Position numbers and translations under genes: made by a program. A stretch of 64,000 nt of DNA from Legionella spiritensis (lineage in GTDB: Bacteria; Pseudomonadota; Gammaproteobacteria; Legionellales; Legionellaceae). The notes under the pieces are model-generated. The model was not told the DNA's origin, made no database searches, and was given only the letters and a program-made list of their open reading frames with translations. The stretch is taken from the NCBI RefSeq assembly GCF_900186965.1, contig NZ_LT906457.1:3188501-3252500 (forward strand), written 5' to 3'. This document shows positions 55,143-62,398 of the stretch, piece after piece. Every line of letters starts with the position of its first letter. Position 1 is the first letter of the stretch.

Positions 55143-56093
55143 ATGATTTATGATAATATTCTTGCCACCATCGGCCATACGCCGATTGTTAGAATTAACC
55201 GCATAAGCGAAGCGCTGTCTTGTGAACTCTATGCCAAATGCGAATTTTTTAATCCCGGCGGTTCTGTAAAGGACCGTATCGGCTATGCGATGGTAAAAAA
55301 CGCGGAGCGATCCGGACGGATTAAACCAGGCGACACCCTGATTGAACCCACTTCCGGAAATACCGGAATCGGCATCGCTCTGGCCGGGGCAGTCATGGGT
55401 TACAAGGTTATCATTACCATGCCCAGTAAAATGAGTCATGAAAAACAGGCGGTTCTTGAACGTCTCGGCGCGACTATTTACCGAACCCGGACGGAAGCCG
55501 CATGGAATGATCCGGATAGCCATATTTCCCTGGCGCAAGATCTGCAACGCGATATCCCCGACTCGCACATTCTCGATCAATACGCCAATCCGGACAACCC
55601 CAATGCGCATTACCACGGCACCGCCCAGGAAATTATTGATGATTTCGGCAAGGATTTGCATATGATTGTGGCCGGAGTCGGTACGGGAGGTACCATCACA
55701 GGGATTGCCAAACGCCTGAAAGAATACAACCCGTCCATTCAAGTCGTCGGCGTGGATCCGGAAGGTTCCATATTGGGAGGCGGCGATGAGATCAAGCCTT
55801 ATCAGGTGGAAGGGATCGGTTATGACTTCTTTCCGGACGTTTTGAATAACAATTTGATCGACCGCTACATCAAAACCAGCGACGCCGATTCGTTCAACAT
55901 GGCAAGACGATTGATTCGTGAAGAAGGGCTTTTGGTCGGCGGCTCAAGTGGTGCGGCCATGTGGGGCGCCGTGCAGGCTGCGCAGTCATTGAGCCAGGGC
56001 CAGAAATGTCTGGTGATCCTGCCCGATTCCATACGCAACTATATGTCCAAATTTGCCAGTGACGAATGGATGAAAGAAGAAGGGTTTTTATAA
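55143..56093 (+). CDS. Cystathionine beta-synthase-type PLP enzyme, catalytic domain only
   Basis: A 316-aa fold-type II PLP enzyme. PLP motifs GGSVKDRI (Schiff-base Lys) and EPTSGNTGIGIAL are present with GVGTGGTITGIAK. In detail it follows eukaryotic cystathionine beta-synthase rather than CysK: AKCEFFNPGGSVKDR, SHILDQYANPDNPNAHY, VVGVDPEGSI, VEGIGYDFFP, and ILPDSIRNYMSKF with DEWMKEEGFL at the C-terminus. It lacks the N-terminal haem segment and the C-terminal CBS regulatory pair. It would condense serine and homocysteine, though cysteine-synthase activity cannot be ruled out. Confidence 0.88.
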   Translation: MIYDNILATIGHTPIVRINRISEALSCELYAKCEFFNPGGSVKDRIGYAMVKNAERSGRIKPGDTLIEPTSGNTGIGIALAGAVMGYKVIITMPSKMSHEKQAVLERLGATIYRTRTEAAWNDPDSHISLAQDLQRDIPDSHILDQYANPDNPNAHYHGTAQEIIDDFGKDLHMIVAGVGTGGTITGIAKRLKEYNPSIQVVGVDPEGSILGGGDEIKPYQVEGIGYDFFPDVLNNNLIDRYIKTSDADSFNMARRLIREEGLLVGGSSGAAMWGAVQAAQSLSQGQKCLVILPDSIRNYMSKFASDEWMKEEGFL

Positions 56094-56100
56094 AAGAGCC

Positions 56101-56224
56101 GTAGCCCGCAAGAAGGCCGCAGGCCGTATTGCGGGTTTGATGTCCAAATACCGCATCACAGAGAGAGGCGGGCACCGAAGTAAACGTTATCCCGCATTAC
56201 GGCTTCGCCTTCATGACGGGCTAC
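56101..56224. repeat. REP-like dispersed element, copy D (longest)
   Basis: A 124-bp copy with intact GTAGCCCG (56101) and CGGGCTAC (to 56224) tips, containing GGCCGTATTGCGGGTTT and TATCCCGCATTACGGCTTCG. It lies between the convergent cystathionine beta-synthase-like and OTU genes, directly followed by a half copy of the AGGCTCTGTG-ended element. Confidence 0.85.
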
Positions 56225-56263
56225 AAGAAATTATTAGTTGTTGCGCAACTATAGTTGTCTTGT

Positions 56264-56296
56264 TTTCGAGCGGAAAAAATTGGTTCACAGAGCCTA
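56264..56296. repeat. AGGCTCTGTG-ended element, half copy
   Basis: The stretch GAGCGGAAAAAATTGGTTC, then ACAGAGCCTA to 56296, matches the end of the full element at 50979-51074. Read on the minus strand it is AGGCTCTGTGAACCAATTTT. It supplies the TAG stop (56294-56296, minus strand) of the OTU protease gene, in the same way as the full copy does for the 329-aa gene. Confidence 0.65.
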
Positions 56297-57412
56297 GGAA
56301 AGCCTCATGGAAGAGGGTTTTTCCTCCTCATTATTATCAATATAAGCGTATACCTGTTCCGGATCGAGATGGCCAATGGCTATAGCCCGTGCGATGGCAT
56401 GCGTCAATTCATGAACAACCTGCGTTTCATGGGTATCGTTGCTTAGCTTGATGGGCAAACCACCACCCTGGGCCTTCTCAATGACATCGGCAAAGAACCG
56501 TTGATTACCGTTTTCCAGTCCCACCTGATGTACGCGTCCTTTTAAATAATCACTACTGCCCATACCATCTATGTAAATCTGTATTAATTGCTCCTTGTTT
56601 ATTTCCCTGGCGTCGAGCATGCTGTTCAAGCGCTTGAAATGATCATCAAACAACGTGGCCATACGCTCATCGTCCTGCTTGATCCGCAGAAGGATGCTGG
56701 CCATATCCGGATCATGACTATGGTCCGCCGTGGGGAATGTGACGGATACCGGTTGTCCTTTGACGGATTTAAAAAGGGCAGACTGTCTTAATTGTGGAAT
56801 ATAATGCCCGTTTTGTAACTGTATGACCACCGGATCAAACGTGGTTTTCTTGCTATCCGGACCGTATTGCAATCGCATTGCCAATTCCTTGCCGGATTCT
56901 ACTACCCGCACATCAATAGGCAGATTGGTCGCATTGGCCAGTGCCGCAATGGCCGTTTCATCTATCCAGGTAGCGGGCTGGCGCATCTCTTCCGGCGAAG
57001 TGCCTTCATGTCCATTCACAAACGCGCCTCGATAATGTTCCGGGTGGGCAACCATCTCTTCCACAGCAAGCTGGCGCAGCGTAAAAGCAAATTCGTTGAG
57101 GAATTTCGCCATACCGGCAGGCGTACTCACCGTATTGCGAACCCTATCAAACGGTGTACTCAAACCCACCGCCGGATTTGGAGGAAAATATTGAAAATGG
57201 CGCTCCAGCAATTTTTTTAATAATGGCTGATTGGTAAAAGTCTGGGCAAAAAAATTGTCAAGTACTCCTGCGGCAACCGCCCGGAATCCGCAATCCCCAT
57301 AACCGCCAACATCAACCAGCTCCCGTCCTGTTTTTTGATCTTGTCTGACCTTCTGCACAGACGGGGTATCAGGCAGCGTGTTTGGTTTTTTAAAAAACCC
57401 TGTGATAGCCAT
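56294..57412 (-). CDS. OTU-type cysteine protease, candidate deubiquitinase effector
   Basis: A 372-aa protein with an N-terminal OTU domain (about residues 30-210). The catalytic loop VGGYGDCGFRAVA has Cys41, with Asp40 just before it. WIDETAIAALANATNLPIDV matches the OTU segment before the last strands, and IQLQNGHYIPQL holds the catalytic His203. A long helical insert between the Cys loop and the WIDE block resembles Legionella Lot-type OTUs, which remove ubiquitin from host proteins. The remaining 160 residues are helical and of unknown role. AAAGGAA is 6 nt before the ATG. The upstream PmrA-type box supports a translocated effector. Confidence 0.8.
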   Translation of the reverse strand: MAITGFFKKPNTLPDTPSVQKVRQDQKTGRELVDVGGYGDCGFRAVAAGVLDNFFAQTFTNQPLLKKLLERHFQYFPPNPAVGLSTPFDRVRNTVSTPAGMAKFLNEFAFTLRQLAVEEMVAHPEHYRGAFVNGHEGTSPEEMRQPATWIDETAIAALANATNLPIDVRVVESGKELAMRLQYGPDSKKTTFDPVVIQLQNGHYIPQLRQSALFKSVKGQPVSVTFPTADHSHDPDMASILLRIKQDDERMATLFDDHFKRLNSMLDAREINKEQLIQIYIDGMGSSDYLKGRVHQVGLENGNQRFFADVIEKAQGGGLPIKLSNDTHETQVVHELTHAIARAIAIGHLDPEQVYAYIDNNEEEKPSSMRLS

Positions 57413-57442
57413 GGTTCGTTCCTTTGGTCGTTCTATGATTCC

Positions 57443-57475
57443 ATTCTAATCAATACAGATTAAGGAAATATTAAC
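57443..57475 (-). promoter_or_regulatory. PmrA-type tandem box and -10 upstream of the OTU protease gene
   Basis: On the minus strand: GTTAATATTTCCTTAAT (57475 to 57459), a YTTAAK-N5-YTTAAK with one mismatch (first base). A 10-nt gap and TAGAAT (57448 to 57443) follow. The start codon is 30 nt downstream. In Legionella form it reads GTTAATATT-TC-CTTAATCTG. Confidence 0.6.
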
Positions 57476-57554
57476 AGTATAGTGCTTTTTTTACTGCCCG
57501 AGAAATCATATTTTGACCATATTTTATATAAATATAACCCTGCTCATATCTCGG

Positions 57555-58346
57555 TCAAGTACAGTTGGCTTTTATGAACCGCAGAATATCGTTGACAAAC
57601 GTCTGATCCCATAAGTCGTTATGCCCTTTACCGGGCAATTCAACAAACAACTTGGGTTCTCTGGCCCTGGCGAACAATTCAACCCCTTGTTGATAGGGAA
57701 CAATAGCATCGTTACGCCCATGAAGGATCAGTAACGGCGCTTGAATATCCGCTATTCTGGACAGGGAATCAAATTTATCCCAGGGTTGAATCATAATCCA
57801 GGGGTAATGAACGCGTGCCAGAGCGGGGAGGGACGTAAACGGCGATTGCAAGATTACGGCGCATACGGGATAGTTTATAGCCAGATACGTCGCCACTCCC
57901 GTCCCTAACGATTCACCATACAATACGGTGCTTGACGGTGTGACGCCCTGCTCTTTAAGAAACGCCATGGCCGCTATCCCGTCCAGATACAGGCCTTGCT
58001 CGCCAGGGTGCCCGGGATTACCGCCATAACCACGATATTCCAGCAATAACACACCATACCCCGCTGCAAGCCATTGATTAGCCATAGGCATCCGGAAACC
58101 GATATGTCCCGCGTTGCCGTGTAAAAAAAGCAACGTCGGCTTGCCCGGATTCGCCGCCTTGTACCAGGATTGCAGGGTTAAACCATCTTTGGTAACCAGT
58201 TTTACCACCTGCATGGCTTCGGCATGAAATATCTTTCGACTTGGCATCCCTTTTGCTGGAAAATAAATCATATGGCGCTGTAAAAGATATATAATCAGCA
58301 AAAATATGAGAAACACGAACACGACGGCGAAAAATAGCTGTTTCAT
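57555..58346 (-). CDS. Membrane-anchored alpha/beta-hydrolase, BEM46/ABHD13-like
   Basis: The ATG at 58346 gives a 263-aa product with an N-terminal membrane helix (FFAVVFVFLIFLLIIYLL) followed by QRHMIYFPAKGMPS, typical of the BEM46/YfhR group. The oxyanion loop is FLHGNAGHIG, the nucleophile elbow YGESLGTG, the acid LHGRNDAIVP, and the His GKGHNDLWD. A TTG start 22 codons upstream is possible but has no better site. The substrate is unknown; anchoring suggests a lipid or membrane-near ester. Confidence 0.82.
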   Translation of the reverse strand: MKQLFFAVVFVFLIFLLIIYLLQRHMIYFPAKGMPSRKIFHAEAMQVVKLVTKDGLTLQSWYKAANPGKPTLLFLHGNAGHIGFRMPMANQWLAAGYGVLLLEYRGYGGNPGHPGEQGLYLDGIAAMAFLKEQGVTPSSTVLYGESLGTGVATYLAINYPVCAVILQSPFTSLPALARVHYPWIMIQPWDKFDSLSRIADIQAPLLILHGRNDAIVPYQQGVELFARAREPKLFVELPGKGHNDLWDQTFVNDILRFIKANCT

Positions 58347-58477
58347 TAAAAACTTCGATTGTAAAATGGGATAACGTACTACTTTAATGCCAGGCAAACC
58401 ATAGAACAACAAATTATTTTAACGGTATCGGCAGGGATGGTAATCAACGTAGTCTTCACCAAAGACCGGGGGATAAC

Positions 58478-59215
58478 ATGGAACATGTTCAGGAACAGGA
58501 TTTGATTAAGATTAAGGAGTTGTTACGCCATACCGGTGAGTTTATCGCCTACTTTGAACTTGCCGAAGCAAAAATGACGGAGTGGCGGCAAGATATTGAA
58601 CAACAAACAAAACTCCAGGAGCAACGCGCCCAACAGCAATTACAGGCTCTTCATCACGAACTTGAATCGTTACAGGATGTTTTAACCCAAGCCGGATTAG
58701 CCCGTCTTCGCCTCAGTGCCGAACAGGCTCTCAAGCAGGGAGAAGAGCATATGGCTCTCCTGCAGAAAACCAGCCGGCAAATACTCCATGATTTGAATAC
58801 CCAACACGGAGAGTTCACCCAAATGGTTGAAAAAAGCGTGGCTCAAATTGAGCAGCACGCTGACAGGGCCATAACAAGAATTGACGAACAACTTGCCGCC
58901 TATGATATTCAGCATTTTCGGCGTGTTGCCAGTGAAAGCTGCGAGATAGTTGAAAAAACCGCGACTCAGGCCATCGCCAAAAGCGCCGGATACCTGAAAG
59001 CGTTTCAGTGGCGATCTATTTCTCTGGCCTTATTGACCACCATTTTAACCGCTTTCGCTATCGGTTTATACGTCAGTAATGAAATGCCCTGGGAAATTCA
59101 TCAGCATGCCATGAGCGAGCGTGAAGCGGGAAAAATTCTCATGAAAGCCTGGCCTGGCCTGACCCAGCAGGAAAAGGATAAAATACTCAACCATCAAAAA
59201 TTGAAGTATTCCTGA
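58478..59215 (+). CDS. Unknown coiled-coil protein with one membrane helix
   Basis: No family recognised. The 245-aa product starts MEHVQEQDLIKIKELLRHTG. It is a long Q/E/L-rich coiled coil (about residues 25-170), then one transmembrane helix (ISLALLTTILTAFAIGLYV, 179-199), and a short tail containing a helical motif (WPGLTQQEKDKILNHQKL). It could be a tethered scaffold or sensor. Its stop is one base before the next start, so it is co-transcribed with the methyltransferase-like gene that follows. The leader has a GGGGG-type site 5-6 nt upstream. Confidence 0.55.
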   Translation: MEHVQEQDLIKIKELLRHTGEFIAYFELAEAKMTEWRQDIEQQTKLQEQRAQQQLQALHHELESLQDVLTQAGLARLRLSAEQALKQGEEHMALLQKTSRQILHDLNTQHGEFTQMVEKSVAQIEQHADRAITRIDEQLAAYDIQHFRRVASESCEIVEKTATQAIAKSAGYLKAFQWRSISLALLTTILTAFAIGLYVSNEMPWEIHQHAMSEREAGKILMKAWPGLTQQEKDKILNHQKLKYS

Positions 59216-59216
59216 T

Positions 59217-59924
59217 ATGTGGTTGATCGGGTCTGTTCTACTGTTCGGATTGCTGGTGCTTTTTTTATGGGCAACCTGTCGCAAAAGACGGCTCGGGCGA
59301 TGGCGTAAAGCGCTGGCGCTGGAGCGGCATAAACCTGTTTTCAATAAGTTGTATGACGATGTGAATGGATTTTTAATATCACAAACCGCCCGCATCCACC
59401 AGGACGCCATGGAATATGTCTATGGTGAAATTGAATTTGAGTCGTTTATTGCTCTGCTATCGCTGTGCGGTATCAATGACAAAACCGTATTTGGTGACTT
59501 GGGGAGCGGGACAGGGAAAGCAGTGCTGGCTTGCGCCATGGTGTTTAAGGTAGCGCGAAGTTATGGCGTTGAACTGTTTCCCGAACTGCATCAGGCGGCT
59601 CAGCAGCAACTTTGTCGGTTGCGACAAATTCCAGCCTACAGCCACAAAGCGAGATGTATCACGTTTACCCTGGGGGATTTTATGAACGCACCGTTGGGTG
59701 ACACCACTCTGGCCTTTATCAATGCAACCGCTTTTTTCGGCGAACGCTGGCAAGCCATCAGCAAGCATCTGGAACAGATGAAACCCGATTCCCTGGTGAT
59801 TAGCACCAGCAAGGCGATACAATCGGATTGGTTTGATCTGGTACACGTCACACCTGTACAGATGAGCTGGGGCATCAGTTACGCCTATATACAGAGGAAA
59901 CAACATGCTCTAAAAAGACCATGA
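59217..59924 (+). CDS. Membrane-anchored SAM-dependent methyltransferase, DOT1-like
   Basis: A 235-aa protein with an N-terminal membrane helix (LIGSVLLFGLLVLFLWATC) and then a class I methyltransferase fold. Motif I is FGDLGSGTGKAVLACAM with GVELFPELHQAA following, close to the DOT1-family pattern DLGSGxGxxVL...GxE. The TFTLGDFMNAP and AFINATAFFGE blocks follow. In bacteria such proteins are of unknown target; a Legionella enzyme acting on host histones is SET-type (RomA), not DOT1-like. The last 15 bp overlap the convergent PKS-like gene. Substrate unknown. Confidence 0.65.
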   Translation: MWLIGSVLLFGLLVLFLWATCRKRRLGRWRKALALERHKPVFNKLYDDVNGFLISQTARIHQDAMEYVYGEIEFESFIALLSLCGINDKTVFGDLGSGTGKAVLACAMVFKVARSYGVELFPELHQAAQQQLCRLRQIPAYSHKARCITFTLGDFMNAPLGDTTLAFINATAFFGERWQAISKHLEQMKPDSLVISTSKAIQSDWFDLVHVTPVQMSWGISYAYIQRKQHALKRP

Positions 59925-61040
59925 AGCCATACTCCCACTAAATCCAACCCCAAAAGAGGCAAGCAGTACCTTACCCAGTTTCTGATTATCATTGATCGCC
60001 TTTTCCAGCATAAAAGCCAGCGAACAAGCCGATAAATTACCGTATTGTTCCAGAACGGAGTATGAAATGGCGCTTTTTTCTTCATGTCCACCGAATTTTA
60101 GCGCCCGTAATATACAATCGATTATTTTTTTACTACCGGTATGAATGAAAACCAAATCCAGATTCTTTACAAACTCCTCTTGCGGCATGCCGGCGAGAAT
60201 TTGCTTTAATAAATATTTACTGTAAATAATGCCTCTTAGAGGTACTGATTTGCTTAGGTAATAATGAGGAAATCCGGAATAGGAAGGAATTAAACTGCCG
60301 CCTTCATTCATGTATAAAATATCCGTATCACCGGGAGAGAGGTTGGTGACGTGCTCACAGATAAACGTTGATTTGCTGTTATTGTTGCTCAATAAAATGG
60401 TAATGGCCCCATCCCCGAACAAATAACCATTAATTAATTTATTTAACTCCAATAACGCTTCTTTTTTATCGTCCAGATTCACCAGCTCATCAATTTCCGC
60501 ATAACTCAAAACATTATTTCCCAATATAGCGGGACACATAGCCGTATGAGTTTCAGCAATGGTTATCATGACCTGTTTGTTTTCATCCAGCTTTAAATAA
60601 TTCTGGGCGATTTCCAGTGCCTTAACCATGGTTGAGCAACCTTGATTTTGCATGTTGATGACGTTGGTATTCCGTGGAATAATAGTTTCGTCAATCATGG
60701 ACATGATTTCATAGGCCATACAAGGCAATGGGCGCAGCGCCGTGTTGGTTATGGCGATAAACAAACTGATGTCCAGCTTTTCCTTAACCGCGTTGACGCA
60801 TTTATGAATGGATTTCACAGCAAGTTGATTCACATTTGATATGAGTTTTCTTTCTTTTTTCCCACTCAGATATCTGGAATAATCTTCCACCACGGAATAG
60901 CGTTGCCTGATATCCATGTTTTTCATCATATCAGCAACACCGTTGCTGACCTTGCCCTCCATTGCATTAATAATATCCTCGCTTAAAACGCGCTGGTCCG
61001 GTACTTCCGATGCAATTGACATAATGTTCACGGCAGCCAT
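59910..61040 (-). CDS. Type III polyketide synthase-like ketosynthase
   Basis: A 376-aa thiolase-fold condensing enzyme. The triad is complete and in type III PKS positions: Cys135 in NMQNQGCSTMV, His300 in FIHTGSKKI, and Asn335 in SVLEQYGNLSAC. The last two match chalcone/stilbene-synthase style blocks (HPGGxKI, LxEYGNMSSAC) better than FabH. YLFGDGAITIL is the family's central block. It has strong GGGGG before ATG and a near-consensus promoter. It would extend an acyl-CoA with malonyl-CoA to make a pyrone or resorcinol-type product. Divergent from a KAS III gene, which suggests a shared pathway. Confidence 0.78.
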   Translation of the reverse strand: MAAVNIMSIASEVPDQRVLSEDIINAMEGKVSNGVADMMKNMDIRQRYSVVEDYSRYLSGKKERKLISNVNQLAVKSIHKCVNAVKEKLDISLFIAITNTALRPLPCMAYEIMSMIDETIIPRNTNVINMQNQGCSTMVKALEIAQNYLKLDENKQVMITIAETHTAMCPAILGNNVLSYAEIDELVNLDDKKEALLELNKLINGYLFGDGAITILLSNNNSKSTFICEHVTNLSPGDTDILYMNEGGSLIPSYSGFPHYYLSKSVPLRGIIYSKYLLKQILAGMPQEEFVKNLDLVFIHTGSKKIIDCILRALKFGGHEEKSAISYSVLEQYGNLSACSLAFMLEKAINDNQKLGKVLLASFGVGFSGSMASWSF

Positions 61041-61068
61041 ACGTCCCCCTGTCTTATTGTATTAATAA

Positions 61069-61097
61069 AGTATAGATAGTGCACTTAATTATATCAA
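61069..61097 (-). promoter_or_regulatory. Sigma-70 promoter of the type III PKS-like gene
   Basis: On the minus strand: TTGATA (61097 to 61092), exactly 17 nt, and TATACT (61074 to 61069), ending 28 nt before the ATG. A near-consensus promoter. Confidence 0.65.
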
Positions 61098-61236
61098 TGT
61101 ATTTTTTTTGCACTGCAATATAATGACCGGGATTTGTTCCTGTTAACAGAAAATCGTCCTGTTAATCAAATAATTAAAAATTGTAACGCCTTAAATATCT
61201 CCTGAAAGCAGCGAAAATTTTCCTCTCTTCGCCCTG

Positions 61237-61264
61237 ACATTTTGTTCAATATATAAACAAATGT
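61237..61264. promoter_or_regulatory. Imperfect palindrome, possible operator
   Basis: ACATTTTGTT...AACAAATGT over 28 bp with an A/T core (CAATATAT). It lies between the two divergent ketosynthase genes. The symmetry suits a dimeric repressor, but A/T-rich DNA yields such matches by chance fairly often. Confidence 0.3.
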
Positions 61265-61337
61265 GGCGAAAATGGTCTACATTATAACAACAGGGTTATT
61301 GAATCACTTTAAAAGGCATTTATCAGAGACCGTATCA

Positions 61338-62315
61338 ATGAGTATAAAAATTTCAGGTATCGGCAGTTTTCTTCCTGCCGGCACTCTTAATAACGCTGAT
61401 TTTGAAGAGGTCCTTGATACCACTGATGAATGGATTACACAGATGACAGGTATAAAGGAGCGTCACATATCAGGCGAAGAAGATGATTATCTGGATTGCT
61501 GTTATCAGGCAGCTTGTGCGGCCATTAATCAGGCGGACGTTCATGCGCAAAATATCGATTTAATTATTATAGGCACATCAACACCCTACCAATTAATGCC
61601 CAGCACAGCCGTGATGCTGCAACAAAAACTGGCTATTGAACGTTGCATTTCCTTTGATATCCAGGCGGCCTGCAGCGGTTTTATTTACGCCCTGGCCAAT
61701 GCCTTCTATTTGATGCAGGCAAATCCCCGCATTCATTGCGCGCTAGTCCTGGGTTGTGACGCTTTTTTTAATCTGACCGACCCACTGGATAGAACAACAC
61801 GAATATTGTTCGGCGATGGCTTTGGTGCATTTTTATTGACTCGAAATGATCATCACAAGGAAAAAGGGATATTTTACTGCGATATTGGTGCAGATGGTTA
61901 CGGCAAGAACGCACTCGAGATCCCCTGGGGCGTTGCCAAAGGTTTTTCCGCATTAACGACTCAAAAACCCTATATTGTCATGAATGGCAGACAGGTTTTT
62001 AAAAATGCCATTGATCAGTTTGTTACTAATATACAAAACGCGTTAAAAGAAACGCACTTAACCATCGATGATCTGCAACAGATTATTACTCATCAGGCCA
62101 ATATTCGAATCATTAACGCCGTAGCATCAGCACTCGATATTCCTGTTGAAAAATTTCATGTCACGCTTGATAGACATGGTAACACGTCGGCAGCATCCAT
62201 ACCGTTGGCTTTTGACGATCTGTTGCATCAGGGGAAAATCAATCGTGGGGAATTGATACTATTAACGGCATTTGGCGCCGGCTATACATGGGGAACTATT
62301 ATTTTTGAATTTTGA
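61338..62315 (+). CDS. 3-oxoacyl-ACP synthase III (FabH-like)
   Basis: The ATG at 61338 begins MSIKISGIGSFLPAG, the normal FabH N-terminus; an earlier in-frame ATG adds 25 unlikely residues. The 325-aa product has the Cys-His-Asn triad at Cys112 (AACSGFIYA), His252 (ITHQANIRI) and Asn282 (HGNTSAAS). It also has TTDEWITQMTGIKERHI and GDGFGAFLL. It primes acyl chains using an acyl-CoA and malonyl-ACP. No fatty acid synthesis genes (fabD, fabG, acpP) are nearby, so this may be a dedicated starter enzyme for the pathway of the divergent PKS-like gene rather than the housekeeping FabH. Confidence 0.85.
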   Translation: MSIKISGIGSFLPAGTLNNADFEEVLDTTDEWITQMTGIKERHISGEEDDYLDCCYQAACAAINQADVHAQNIDLIIIGTSTPYQLMPSTAVMLQQKLAIERCISFDIQAACSGFIYALANAFYLMQANPRIHCALVLGCDAFFNLTDPLDRTTRILFGDGFGAFLLTRNDHHKEKGIFYCDIGADGYGKNALEIPWGVAKGFSALTTQKPYIVMNGRQVFKNAIDQFVTNIQNALKETHLTIDDLQQIITHQANIRIINAVASALDIPVEKFHVTLDRHGNTSAASIPLAFDDLLHQGKINRGELILLTAFGAGYTWGTIIFEF

Positions 62316-62398
62316 TTGTGTTTTTTTTTCTTTTAGCGGAATCTATGGATAGATGCCGCAGTCTCCAGGCAAGAAGCCCTAATTTACGATAGCAAAAT

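Larger units (their letters stand above)
61041..61337. other. 297-bp divergent regulatory region between the two ketosynthase genes
   Basis: A very A/T-rich gap containing the PKS promoter (61069-61097) and an imperfect 28-bp palindrome (61237-61264). Direct repeats of GCGAAAAT lie near 61211 and 61267. A weak promoter for the rightward KAS III gene may lie around 61280. No RNA gene recognised. Confidence 0.55.

Noticed and set aside
55116-55742. 208-aa minus-strand frame opposite the cystathionine beta-synthase-like gene
   Set aside because: Composition is shadow-like and the plus-strand protein is clearly real.
55143-56093. Plain CysK annotation
   Set aside because: The detailed motifs (DQYANPDNPNAHY, VDPEGSI, DSIRNYMSKF) follow cystathionine beta-synthase rather than CysK.
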